Of a stretch of 64,000 nucleotides of DNA, positions 39,001 through 50,063 are shown piece after piece. Under the pieces are notes generated by a model. That model saw only the letters and a list, made by a program, of their open reading frames with translations. It was not told the DNA's origin and did not search any database. The stretch is from Owenia fusiformis (lineage: Eukaryota; Annelida; Polychaeta; Sabellida; Oweniidae), in assembly GCA_903813345.2 (NCBI GenBank), contig CAIIXF020000010.1, positions 11,276,349 through 11,340,348 on the forward strand. Reading direction: 5' to 3'. How positions within the stretch are numbered: position 1 is the stretch's first letter; each line of letters starts with the position of its first letter. The position numbers and the translations under genes were made by a program.

Positions 39001-42000
39001 AAATAACCGGTGAAAATCGCCTGTTGCCTGCTGCTAATGAAACCTCTGGAAAATCAACATTGTACTGTTTATCCCTTTATTTTGTGCTGCATAATATGCT
39101 CTCGATTTTGGGTAGCTACGGCAACCGTACGGTTGCCACAGACCAAATGTGACTGAGGCATTACTTACATTTAACACCCAATGGGAGTGTTCTGCACTCA
39201 TCTGTGAAGCTTGGGACATTTGAGACATCAAGTTTACAAGTCCACACCCTTCTGTCATATTCTACTCCAGCAGGAAAGCTGGAACAAACAGCAAAAAATA
39301 TAAAACTTACCCTTTGCATTCCTTCGACTTCACTTCTTAAAAGAGAGCTTCGTCTTCAGTTTAACTAGACTCTGCACGCAGGGTATGTAAAACTTGAAGC
39401 ATACAAAATTTTGAAATATGTTTTTCAAAAATTAGCTTGCCTGACTTAAACAGTTGTTTTAGTTTGATATTTAAAAAAACCTTTGCTGGACTTTAGTTTT
39501 AGAACTTTTTCCCAAAGATTTCAAAACAAAAATGGAGATGTTCTAATCATCAAATAATACAATTGACAATAAAAACACATTATTTTCTCAAAACCTTTAT
39601 CTAGATTGATTGAGCTTATTATAATTTCAACCATTGGATTACATTCTGCATCCAAATCAACTTTCTTATTGTAACTTTACAATGACATCAAAAAATGTAA
39701 AATAAAAATCTTTACAGTTAATTAGTAAACCTGAAATATGTGGAATGGTAAAATCTTTTTCTCTAATCACCACAGCAATGTAGTGTAAAGTTTGGAAAAC
39801 TCACCTTGTACTTTGTCGAACAAGATTAGATTCTTCACTGGGTGTGCTTGGCAGGATGTTAGAATCGTTCCAGTACCATGTTAGCGATGGTTTCAATGTC
39901 CCCCAAAACTGTGAGTCACACGTCAAAGATATAGTTCCCCCTTCATTTACTTCAATTGGTTTTACAACACAAAGGGGTGCTCCTGAAATAAAATGTATGA
40001 AGGTAAATAAGAAAAATATAGTTTGATATGGGGAATGAATCGAACCTTATATCCAAATTTATCAAAAATTAATGCATAAATTGCATCCTGGAATAATTTA
40101 AGGAAATTGTGATTTTTTGAAAACAGATATGATAGGAAGATGCTTGACTTTAAATTGTGGATCTTTTGAAAATTGGCAAATCAACAAATAAAAGCATGTA
40201 CCAATTTAGAGCAATTTTAAGTATGTATCCATAACTTGGTTGGACTGAGTCTTAAGTCTTAAAGATTTCTTTCATTTTTTGACCATTGTCTCCCTTCAAA
40301 CTCCTGAATATCCAACATGATGAGAATCTTCACCCAAATCATTGACAATATTCATCCAATTACAACAATGTTTCAAAATGTGGGTAATGAGACTATCTTT
40401 AGTACTTTTCCCAAGCTTAAATCACATCTCATATTATCAAAAGGTAGTAAAATGGCAAAATTGGCAAAAATGATAAATATTCTGATATGAAAGGCTAATT
40501 GACTTACTGATGACAGATATGTGGGCAAAATGGAAGTCTGTCTCACTGACCATCTTGCATCCATATTTCCCGACATCCTGATCAAGAACATTTTTGATCA
40601 CAAGGCTGTATCTGCCCTCGATACTGTATCTAGAAATCAGAATATTCAAATAAATAGTAATAAGCAACAAAAAAAAAATTACAATGATTGAAAGTCAAGG
40701 GTGGATTGCCTTTTTTCACATCAGCCCTTGACGCAGAATTTCATTCTGTGTTTTCATTAACTTCATTTACTTATGCTTGTTGTTTTCACTATCATATTAA
40801 TAACTACTGTTATTGAATACCTGAGTTTGTATATGTGAGATTCCTCTATTTGATTATGATTTTCTCTGGTAGCCAGAAATATTCTCGTCCCATCTACTGC
40901 ACTAGAGTTAGTGAAATACTCCCGCCTGAAATTACAAATCATATGGTCAAACATGAGAGATATGATCATGTTTTCTCATATGATCAATATCAAAACAGAT
41001 GGAATTCATGGGTTGATATCTATAGACAATTGGATTATAGAAGGTAGGGGTCAAAGTTTGTGTTATTTGGATGGGACTTATCCTTCAGGAGAAATGGATT
41101 CATCAATAACTAGCAAGCATTTCTTTTATAAATTAACACAATATTTTGATAATACAAGTGATTAGACAGTTCCTATGCAATATTCTAGAGATGTCACGGA
41201 ACAAAAAAAATCAGAACATTTTGCTTCGAAACGGAACAATTTTGGAATGGTTCGGAACAGAGTGACTGCATGTATTAGATTAAAATAATTTGATCATCTA
41301 GGTCTAATTGGTAGCGAAAAGCTCTTCAAAACTCTTCAAAGAGAAGGAGTAAAAAGAATGAACCTCTTTTGATACAAAATATTGAAAGAAAAATACTGTT
41401 TTGTGGAGATTCAAGGGCCAGAAGTTGTGAAAGGGTAAAATGTTCTTGTTCCGGAACCGAAATTCTTAATTTTTGTTCCATGTTCCGTTCCGAGGGCATA
41501 ATTCCATGGATCGGAACAAAATTGGGTATCCGTGATACCTCTACAATATTCCATTCTCAAATATATGAAAGATGAAAAGGGAGACAACTAACCATTCTAC
41601 TCTCTGTGTACCATTGACCTCACAGTCCAGTTTAGTATCTCCCTGGTATTTGACAGCTGTATCCTGTGGGGCCTTCAGCAATGTGCCAGTGAACAGTTCT
41701 ACAATGACATACATCAAGGTCATATACATAATCATTGTCATACCTGTTGTTCTTGTCATTATCATGACCATTTAAGTCATATATAACCACTACAAGTCTA
41801 TCATCTTGAGGAGGTTTTCCATTGTTTCTCAGTTGAGAGTATTCTCATAATCTATCTATGATTATTTAATAGAAAATGATTAGGTTGACAAATATTAGGA
41901 TACTCCTTGCTCTAAACCAATCAAACTACTACAATGATGAGAATGTGACCGAGAATAATATAGAGTAGCAAATCGACCCTTCATAACCAGTTATTCGCTA

Positions 42001-44728
42001 CCTTTGCTTATCCTTTTTAAATTCTTTTGCACTCAATTTGCTAGTTAGGTTCTCAAATGCCAGAGTATACAAAAACTTGTATACAGTGAACACCTATGGA
42101 GGCACAAAAAGTGTTCACTGTAGGTAGGTGTTCACTACAGAGAAGGGCTTTACAGGAGTCGATGTAAAATCGTCTTGAAGTCATGGTGTTCACTAAACAC
42201 AGGTGTTCACTAAAGACAGGTGTTCACTAAGACAGGTTTTACTGTACTTTGATTGTTGAGTACATACATTTATTGGACATAATACAGTACAAATTTCAAG
42301 AGTGTACAATCTTAGTTCTTACCATCCCCAGACCAGTATGTGAGGCTGAATCCAGTCTGATTGGACTGTATGTTATTAGAGACAAATCTGATGCGCATGT
42401 ATCTTCCAGTGGTAGACACTTTTGTGTTAACAGGTGTTTTGCCACACCAGTTGACTATAACTGGATCATCAGCATTATTACCTAGAAATAAAAACAGAAC
42501 ATCTACAATGTTAGGAATATTTTATCAGTGATGTGTCTAATATATTTCAATTTGAATAAATCAGACTATAAATTTTCAGTCCCTTTATATCAAGTCTTGA
42601 ATAAACTTATAAAAGTAATGTACACTTCTTATTTCAGTGTAATTAATAATTACATCTAAGGGGAGGGGGGGTAAAGTTCATTACATTTTGTTAGCTTTCC
42701 TTGATTTTCAGAAGAAAAAAATTCCATTGAAAAATGATATTTAGATACATTTTTGGGTCAAATGAATGGGTTTCGGTCTGAAATTATATTTTTCTGATTG
42801 ATAAAAAATGATCTAGTCCTCCTTATTCAATTAATCACAGGATTTTTCTTTTAACTTTTGAATTACCATCTCTTATCTCTATGAAATCTGTGTCTCTGCA
42901 ATTGTCTGATGATTCCATATCTATGAAGGTCAGCAGGACTATTACAGTGTCTGTCATAAGAGTAGCCCGTAATATCCATTCTTGTGTTAGATTTCTGAAA
43001 GAACATATGCACAATGAGTATGATAAAAATTATGTTGAATAATTCTACCCAAGATATTTACTTAGTGGTTGGTGCTTATAATTCTCACTTTTACAATATT
43101 AACCTGACCAAAGTTGGTCCAAACCAATTAATTTGGCATTGTTTTTTTTCTATAAGAGGGTTACATTAGCTTAATTGTTACAATATGTATATCATAATAT
43201 GTAGATGATAAATGCCAATGTCAGGATAGAATTAATCAGATTAATATTAATCTGAATTAATGAAAATAATTAAGTACTGGTATGAAAATAAAGCAGTAGA
43301 AATCTGCTACCTGTAACTTTTGACTTACGCTGGATATATATTTGGGTAGTTTTGACTGGCTAATGTTCTATTTATAGTTTTGCTGGCCTCTAACACTGGA
43401 ATCGGAATTGGTGGTGTCTGGCAAACTGTCACTGAAAAAGAACAGCATATTTTAAGGATTATACTATATCTCTGCAATTTGAGACAACATTTTTTGGATC
43501 GAGAGAATGTTTGCATATACAGTGGATTTTCTGAAGTGAGGATTTCCCATGTTAAAAATAAGAGAAGGCCATGCATCAGTGGATGAGAGTATACCAAATG
43601 TAAAATACTAAATACAAATTTTAGGTGACATGACTCAAGACAATATTGAAATCATATGGGCTTTCAAACCACTATGGCTTGGTTAATGGTGATGGAAAAT
43701 CGACTAGTCATTTATTTATGGTCCTGTACTGTAGGCTGTTGTTTAGAATCTATTGGGATACGTAATATGTGTGTGGTTAGGGCCTTATTTAGACTTATTT
43801 TATTTAGAATTTATCTAGATGACAGAGATCATTTCTACACATTTGAAACCAATTTTTGTGTAAATTCTGAAACTTGTTCAGATAAGAGCAATTTTATAGT
43901 GAAAGATTTTGTGACTGATTTTCTTGTCACTTTAAGTTTCAAGGTCATTTCTGAGGTGACAAGAAATCTTGTCACTCGATCTAGAGGTTAAAAATGAGTG
44001 GAATCCATGGATCAAAAGGTCACGAAGGTAATTCATTTCAGACAAAAATATTGGTATTTTAAAGAAAATAATATGCATCTTTATCATGATTCAGGGGTTT
44101 CATTGGTGGCAGGCGATTTTCACCGGTTGTTGACAAAATCACCTGTTGTTTTTAGGGAGTTTCCAACTTTTCCACGTTAAGTCTATGATTTCCATTAATT
44201 TTGTCTGACCCTAAATGATATAGGAAAAAATAATTCATATCCCAATCTTGCTATTCTGGCCAGATAATACAGCACATGTCAGACCATCAAAAAATTAGTT
44301 TTCTAGAAGTGGAGCACCTTATTTCGCGGACCAATCAGATTGTGCAATGCAAACGAGACGCATTTGAATAGCCATGAAGATATGAAAGGGGAAATTCACC
44401 TTCATAACCTGGCAACTATAATCAGCTAGAGGTAGGACTTCCCACGGTGATGGAATCCGATGAAATATAACAAATGGTCATTGAAGTTGATACATGTATG
44501 AAGAAAAGAGGGTAAAAACCAGGCCCATGTAAAAACTAAACAACTCAGGACTGTTGAAGAAAAATCTGGGTTCAAAATTTTTTGATTCGATGATAAATAA
44601 ACAAGACAAAAAGGTGTAAAGGTTGAAATCTGGTAAACTGTATTCAAAATATTCAAAAAATTGAAAATTAATTTCTTACCTGTGAAAAAAGTTGAGATCA
44701 CTACTAAAAATAAGGTCCAAGACGCCAT
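33019..44728 (-). CDS. CUB/Ig receptor tyrosine kinase-like protein, predicted pseudokinase
   Basis: Twenty minus-strand exons, phases all consistent, about 948 aa: 44680-44728, 43329-43431, 42867-42994, 42323-42481, 41593-41698, 40821-40925, 40508-40629, 39805-39982, 39169-39278, 38384-38554, 37718-37834, 37288-37425, 36782-37137, 36152-36314, 35454-35564, 35009-35154, 34414-34536, 34059-34170, 33586-33682 and 33019-33271 (TAA). Parts in order: signal peptide (start at [10 protein letters not shown]; an in-frame ATG at 44773 adds 15 residues); CUB domain (about 30-145); three Ig-like domains, the third lacking its second Cys (YTLAARN); transmembrane helix about 451-480; Arg/Pro-rich juxtamembrane; kinase domain from about 636. 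Glycine loop GEGAFSQV (640-648), Lys665, DYG (777-779) and APE are kept. HRD reads HRG (Gly759) and the following Asn is Ser764, so catalysis is doubtful. The tail has a YIDM motif at Tyr900. I do not recognise a named orthologue. Confidence 0.88.
35635..35777. mobile_element. MITE in a receptor-gene intron
   Basis: Inverted ends TTATCCTACACTTAGTGTAC and, at the right, GTACACTCCTTGTAAGTGTAGGATAA-type sequence. About 143 bp, noncoding. Confidence 0.6.
38061..38411. repeat. 39-bp minisatellite, nine units, made from an exon end plus splice donor
   Basis: Nine head-to-tail 39-bp units start at 38061, 38100, 38139, 38178, 38217, 38256, 38295, 38334 and 38373. Unit 9 contains the real end of receptor exon 10 (38384) and its donor. 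On the minus strand the junction reads CTCAGTAAGT in units 1, 4, 7 and 9, but CTCAGAAAGT, without the donor GT, in units 2, 3, 5, 6 and 8. The order A-B-B-A-B-B-A-B-A suggests amplification of a three-unit block. Confidence 0.95.
38827..39160. mobile_element. MITE with CCTCAGTCACATTTG inverted ends, itself carrying an insertion
   Basis: Left end GCCTCAGTCACATTTGCTC and right end CAAATGTGACTGAGGC are inverse complements. A second element occupies 38880-39049. Located in the receptor intron between exons 9 and 10; a diverged relative lies at 14566-14760. Confidence 0.75.
38880..39049. mobile_element. Nested MITE, CAGAGGTTTCA ends, 5-bp target duplication
   Basis: Starts CAGAGGTTTCA and ends TGAAACCTCTG, flanked on both sides by GAAAA. 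It shares AACAACAGGCAATTTTGTG-type and CGGTGAAAATCGCCTG blocks with 44092-44215 (inverted). Confidence 0.75.
42082..42246. mobile_element. Pogo/Tigger-like MITE, copy 1
   Basis: Left end TACAGTGAACACCTATGGAG, right end AGACAGGTTTTACTGTA, with internal GGTGTTCACTA repeats. TA at both outer ends suggests a TA target duplication as in Tc1/mariner/pogo. Intronic in the receptor gene. Confidence 0.6.
44092..44215. mobile_element. Partial copy of the CAGRGGTTTCA MITE
   Basis: Starts CAGGGGTTTCATTGGTGGCAGG and shares GGCGATTTTCACCGG with the copy at 38880-39049 in the opposite orientation. The right end is not clear. Confidence 0.5.
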
Positions 44729-44773
44729 AGTTTTAGTTCTTGGTGTAGAAAACATTATGGAATACCGTTCCAC

Positions 44774-45431
44774 TTGATAAAATGAGTCATTTTTCCGTCA
44801 GAATATTTACAATAGACGTAGGAAGTACTTTTTATCGCACCTTGTTGACCTAATTATGATATTTGCTGCGCGATTACACCAGGTAAGTTTTAAGTGACAT
44901 CTATCAATCGGGTAAAACTATAAAAACACACTGATCAACCATTGCCCGTACAAAAACATCATGTGGAGATATTTGATAAAAGTCACGTTAAGCTCATTAT
45001 ATAAATGAACTTCTCCTACAAGCTGAATAACCGGGCTGAATAACAACTCGTAAAGATCCCCGGGGTTCCAATGAGTTATTTTCGTTCGGTACAATAAATC
45101 AATGTACCGGAAGTCTGCATATTAGGTATGATGCCTTTTCGATTTCTAATATATTTTCATAAATTACTACCTCATTGATGCTCCAATCATTAATGTGCGC
45201 TATTACTTTTGAATTTGAGTGTGTAGAGAATGTATATGATATTTATATATACTGAAGAATAATTGAGAAGAGGTAAAATAGCGTTCTTTGAAATGCATCA
45301 TTCTTTGGATTTTCTTTGCAATTATTGCAAATTTATCACAGTCTATATGCAGTTAGTTAGTATTTGCACCCTATGCAGACAGAGCCTGTGGGAAATATTG
45401 GGTGCGGAGCAAATGAGCGGAGGGTGCGGAG
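44774..45431. other. Upstream region of the receptor gene
   Basis: Presumably contains the receptor promoter and 5' UTR. No motif was assigned and no coding exon was seen. Confidence 0.35.
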
Positions 45432-46099
45432 CTAACGGTCATTTTTGAATTTAAATTTGGGATATTTCTGAAACTAAGCCGTTTTGGGACTTCAAATATA
45501 CCAAGATATGTGTATTTGACACCAAATATCAATACAATTGTGAAAATTGTAGCGCAATTCATTCTATAGCGACGCAGTGTGCCTTAAACCTTTCCCAGAC
45601 CTATATATTTTGAAATTATCCTTTTAATACTGAGTCCCCAGCATTCATAAAAAATGGTGTTCAAGGTACACTATCTATACAAATTATTTTTGCATCTTGG
45701 AAGCCAAGCAGTATCTGTGTGATTTTATAAAAATTCGGAAATTTTTTCAGATATGAGCCCCCTCTAAATATTGGGTGCGGAGGAGCTCCATAAACGTACC
45801 TTTGCTCCCAATATTTAGAGGGGGCTCATATCTGAAGAACATTTCCGAATTTTTATAAAATCACACAGATACAAGATGCAAAAATAATTTGCATGGGTAG
45901 TGTATCTTGAACACCATTTTTTATGAATGCTGGGGACGCAGTATTAAAAGGATAGTCTCAAAATATATAGGTCTGGGAAATGTTTAAGGCATACTGCGTT
46001 GCTATAAAATGAATTGCACTACTATTTTCACAATTTTATTGATATTTGGTGTCAAATATACATATCTTGGTATATTTGAAGTCCCAAAATGACCGTTAG
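45432..46099. mobile_element. 668-bp foldback element with arms over 290 bp
   Basis: The two halves are inverse complements around a loop of about 31 nt (45776-45806). The stem closes with CCCCCTCTAAATATTGGG facing CCCAATATTTAGAGGGGG. The outer ends are CTAACGGTCATTTT and AAAATGACCGTTAG. The left arm has extra bases near 45446-45480 (ATTTAAATTTGGGATATTTC) and 45694-45705. No coding capacity and no clear target duplication. Confidence 0.85.
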
Positions 46100-47033
46100 T
46101 GTTTTGGAATTTTTGGTGAGGTAATAAGACCAAAACTCGCAATTTGTCACCTTATGTCGATCGATAATGGCAAAAGAAAATCCTCTAATTTTTGTCTTAT
46201 CTCCAACAGTCTTCGTCTCCAACATTTTTATTAAACCAGAAATTTGTTCTCTTTAACGTCTGTACATAGACTATTTGAGATTTTAACAATTGGTCAGTTC
46301 TTCTGGTTGATGAATTTTGCCGTATGCATACATGTTAATAAAATTGGAATAAGGAAGAAATTCGCCCTGGTAGCTCAGAAAAGGTAAAATTTATCCATTT
46401 TTCTCTTCATAGTCCTTGTTGTTGCCACTTTAAATCCAAACTTGAAGAGAATAATCATAAAACAACAGCGAACATTCTGAGATTAATTTCAGTGGCAAAT
46501 GAGGCCTGTTTATAAAATCAAATGTGCAAGTACCAATACCCGTCTTCGTGAAACCCCCCCTGCGCTCTGTTATATTCATTAGCCATGAAACTTCTATCTA
46601 TCAAGTCTACTCTCAAAATTTTGAGTCAAATGCTTCATACAAAATCAGCATTCATTGATTGTATTTTAGAAAGTATCATGGGCACTCTTTATGATCCAAG
46701 AGCTCCCTCTGTCAGTTCATCACTTGTTTAAATAACAAAAATTGTCTTATTATTGCAAAAAATATCACTTTCATTAATCTACATTTGAAAAGTTAAAGAA
46801 TAAAAGATTATAAAATTATTGTTTTTTGTCACTAGGAATCAGTTTAGGATTGTTGACCAGATATTCTAAAGTTCAAGATACAAAAAAGTAAGCACCTGGA
46901 TTCCTATACCATTTGAATGTACTATTTTCACCTAAAATCTCTTGTTAATTTCCTATAATTCTTCCAGCCTAAACAATGACATTTAACCTCTGTATTGTGC
47001 ATATATCAATCAATACTTGTCAATTATTTCCAT
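46100..47033. other. Intergenic stretch
   Basis: AT-rich sequence. I see no gene or clear repeat here. Confidence 0.35.
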
Positions 47034-48858
47034 TACGGTATCTAATCGGCGAGTGGGAGCAGGGTCAAATATGGAACTTTAATTAAGATTGACTGCAACC
47101 GCTCAAAACATGTTGTACTTTCATAATATTGATATGTAGATTCCAAATATGACAATGAAAAGTTTTGAAAAATGGCCCGTTACCATGGAAACGGATACAA
47201 AGTGCCACGCCCACTTTTCATTAGCCATAAAGAATGATAAACACAATATTGGCCATAACTCTTTTAATTTTTAACTATATTTAATGATATTGGTACCATA
47301 TTGAAGGTAATAAAATGTCCCGTCACCCTATGTATTATTTAGTCGGTTTCAATTGTTTACCCGGCAATTATGACGTCATAATATCCTTAAATTCCCATTT
47401 TAGGGTATATTTAACGAATCGCTCCACATCAATGTCAATTAAATACCTTAGTGAATGTTCTTATCAAATAAAATAAGATTATTTTTGTTCACGTTAATGT
47501 GCTCTTTCCAGTGATACCTTTGATGTTACATAACACTTATACACTTTTGTTCTAGAGCCTCTTAAACCCATGGCTACACTATGGTAAAATGCTGAATCCA
47601 TATTTAATAGCATTTTACTACAATTTACTGATTCTCTGTCTATCTGTGTGTGTATGTCTATGCCTGTTTGCTACCAAACCATTTAGACGTTGGAAAACAA
47701 AACGTGGCGCATATGTCCAGTATAGTACCCCCCTCGAATATAAAGTGGTTAAGAACTTGTGATGTCATCTTGTTGCCTAGCAACCACTTAGGAATTGGCC
47801 ATTTTGCCCTAGTTTCATCATTGTATAGGCACTAAAACATCTAGATATGGAGAAAGAATCACCCCTCAGCATTGACACAACAGTATATCACTGTCTTTGT
47901 ACACTGGTTATTGTGATGTCATCTGTGTTGCCTAGAAACCACATAGTAAATGTTCTAAAGTTTGCCAAAAAATGAGATAGTTCATTCAGTATTCTACCAT
48001 TTACTCACAGGTTATGTTATAAAAACACTCATTTAAGATTAAGACACTAGTATTATAATCTAAGAAATACCAATGTGTGTGTTCAAAACGGGCACTCTGC
48101 AACAAAATAAAATGTACCTGCCTAGGAACCACCTAAAAACGGTCAAAAGCTGCCGAAAATGAGGTATTTTGTCCAAAACTATGTAATTTACAATTTATGC
48201 AACCACAAAACACATCTGAGCTTCATAAATACAATGTACAGGGCATCAAATAAGTCTGTGTTCCATCCCCCATAATTTTTTAATTTAGAACTATCATAGG
48301 TTTATCAAAAATCATCTTAAAGGGAATTCAATTTGCTGATCACACACCAATTTTCCGAATGATAGGTTACATTACAAATTTTTAGAGCATTTTTAGTGAT
48401 GTCCATATTTCCCATTTTTAATAGTTCGTATGTTTCCCCCAAGCAGCTCAGGCAGTCTCAATTCTACGAGGATACGCTTCCAAAATGTTCACAAACAGGA
48501 GTGTTGCACTTTCTAGGCTTCTGGGAGCCTTTTGATACATTTGAGCAATGTTTCATGGCTATAAAGCTTCTCCTCTTGTTAGTCTTCAATTAATCTTTCG
48601 TCCCTGTCCTCCATAATTGCAGTATCAACTTTTCACAGTCCATTCACTATCCTGGTAATCTAACTTCTTTTGACGTAATCAATGGTCAACTGCAACCTTA
48701 CAAGAAACATTGTAGCAATTTAGGAAGAGTTCATTTTTGATATTCTAAGGGTGATCAGCATTTTACATAACCTTTAAAATGATATATTGGAAAATATGAT
48801 AACTTTCAAAATAAAAAAGTTAAGGTGAGAAAGACTCTACTTGATATAGGATAAAGCA

Positions 48859-48997
48859 GTTATGTACGATCGGTTTGGATATTGGGTTCATCCCTCGTGA
48901 GATATGCACATCTACCTTTGGTCCCTACAGTCCCTCAGGTAGATACGCATATCTCCCTCTGGATAAACCCCATATCCAAAACCTCCCAGTACATAAC
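48859..48997. mobile_element. Palindromic MITE, 139 bp
   Basis: Ends GTTATGTAC and GTACATAAC. Internal arms GGATATTGGGTTCATCC and GGATAAACCCCATATCC are inverse complements. It would form a long hairpin around AGGTAGAT and ATCTACCT. Confidence 0.65.
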
Positions 48998-49057
48998 CCT
49001 TATATATTTAGGCATTGTGTAGTCATAACATATGCCTAGCAAACACATAGCAACGGT

Positions 49058-49757
49058 TCCTAGTCAACTCAGACCCTAGTTAACTCTGACCCTAGTCAAC
49101 TCAGGCCCTAGTCAACTAGTACCAATGTATTTCTGAATCTTTTTTTCGATATTTTGAGTGTTAAAGTGAAAATTAATATATAAAAGCAAAAGTGATCATA
49201 TATAATTGCAAGAGTCAATCATACATTCTAATTGTGAAATCAAATAGGATTAAATATGCCTAAAATGTAGTCACCAATAGTATGATTTTACATGAAGCTT
49301 TAATAATATACCCAAAATGTATTACAAACAATAAATGTTATTTTCAAGCTGTACCTTAAAACAAAAATGTACTGATATATTTCTTCATACTGCATATTGG
49401 AATTAATGTAGTACCTCTATATTTTGTTAACTTCAACACCCTGATTAAATGCTTATCGAAATAAAAATAGAATAGAAATCATAGTAAGCATTAGAAAATC
49501 ATTTAGAAGCATTTAAAATCAAACCCAAGGCAAAATCTGAATAATCGATTTGATCAATCAAAAAATATCTTTATGAATGTGTCCGGTATGTGCTTAAATA
49601 TGGTATGTATACTTGCGTTGATTGTTAAATTGCAACATAGGTAGGGTAAAGAATATGTCAAAGTCATTTGATCTCGTTCCAGAAGCAATATTTTGTCACT
49701 TGTATCTCCCAGAATACCTTTAACTAGGGTCTGAGTTAACTAGGTCCAAGTTGACCA
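49058..49757. mobile_element. Element with CCTAGTTAACTCAGACCCTAG inverted ends
   Basis: The left side has repeated CCTAGTCAACTCAGACCCTAG modules (49058-49120) and the right side the inverse, ACTAGGGTCTGAGTTAACTAG (49724-49745). It interrupts the left part of the 8-kb structure between two CCTAGCAA-type modules. Noncoding. Confidence 0.5.
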
Positions 49758-50063
49758 GATACACCTAGCAACGGTAAAACATTTACAAAAATAATGTATT
49801 TTTGTCAGTATTATGGCAGCCATTTACTTTCACTAATTCACTAGGCATAGCTAGGTGGAGCCATGACGTTAAAATGTTAATCAAACAACAACTTGGCAAA
49901 GTTTGGTTCTGTACTAAAATGGTCAGTTTTGGGCAATACTATGTCAATTATAGGTAGTTTCAGTTGATGTCATTTTGACTTCATTTCATATTTTGTTCCC
50001 TGTAGTTCAGAATATCTTTAGTAAAGAGTAGTGTATATGCATAATGACACATAGACATACTGA

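Noticed and set aside
43656-43991. 111-codon plus-strand ORF
   Set aside because: Intronic to the receptor gene, no domain, low-complexity hydrophobic reading of AT-rich DNA.
48396-48593. Possible transposase remnant in the left part of the 8-kb structure
   Set aside because: Neither strand gives a recognisable transposase motif.
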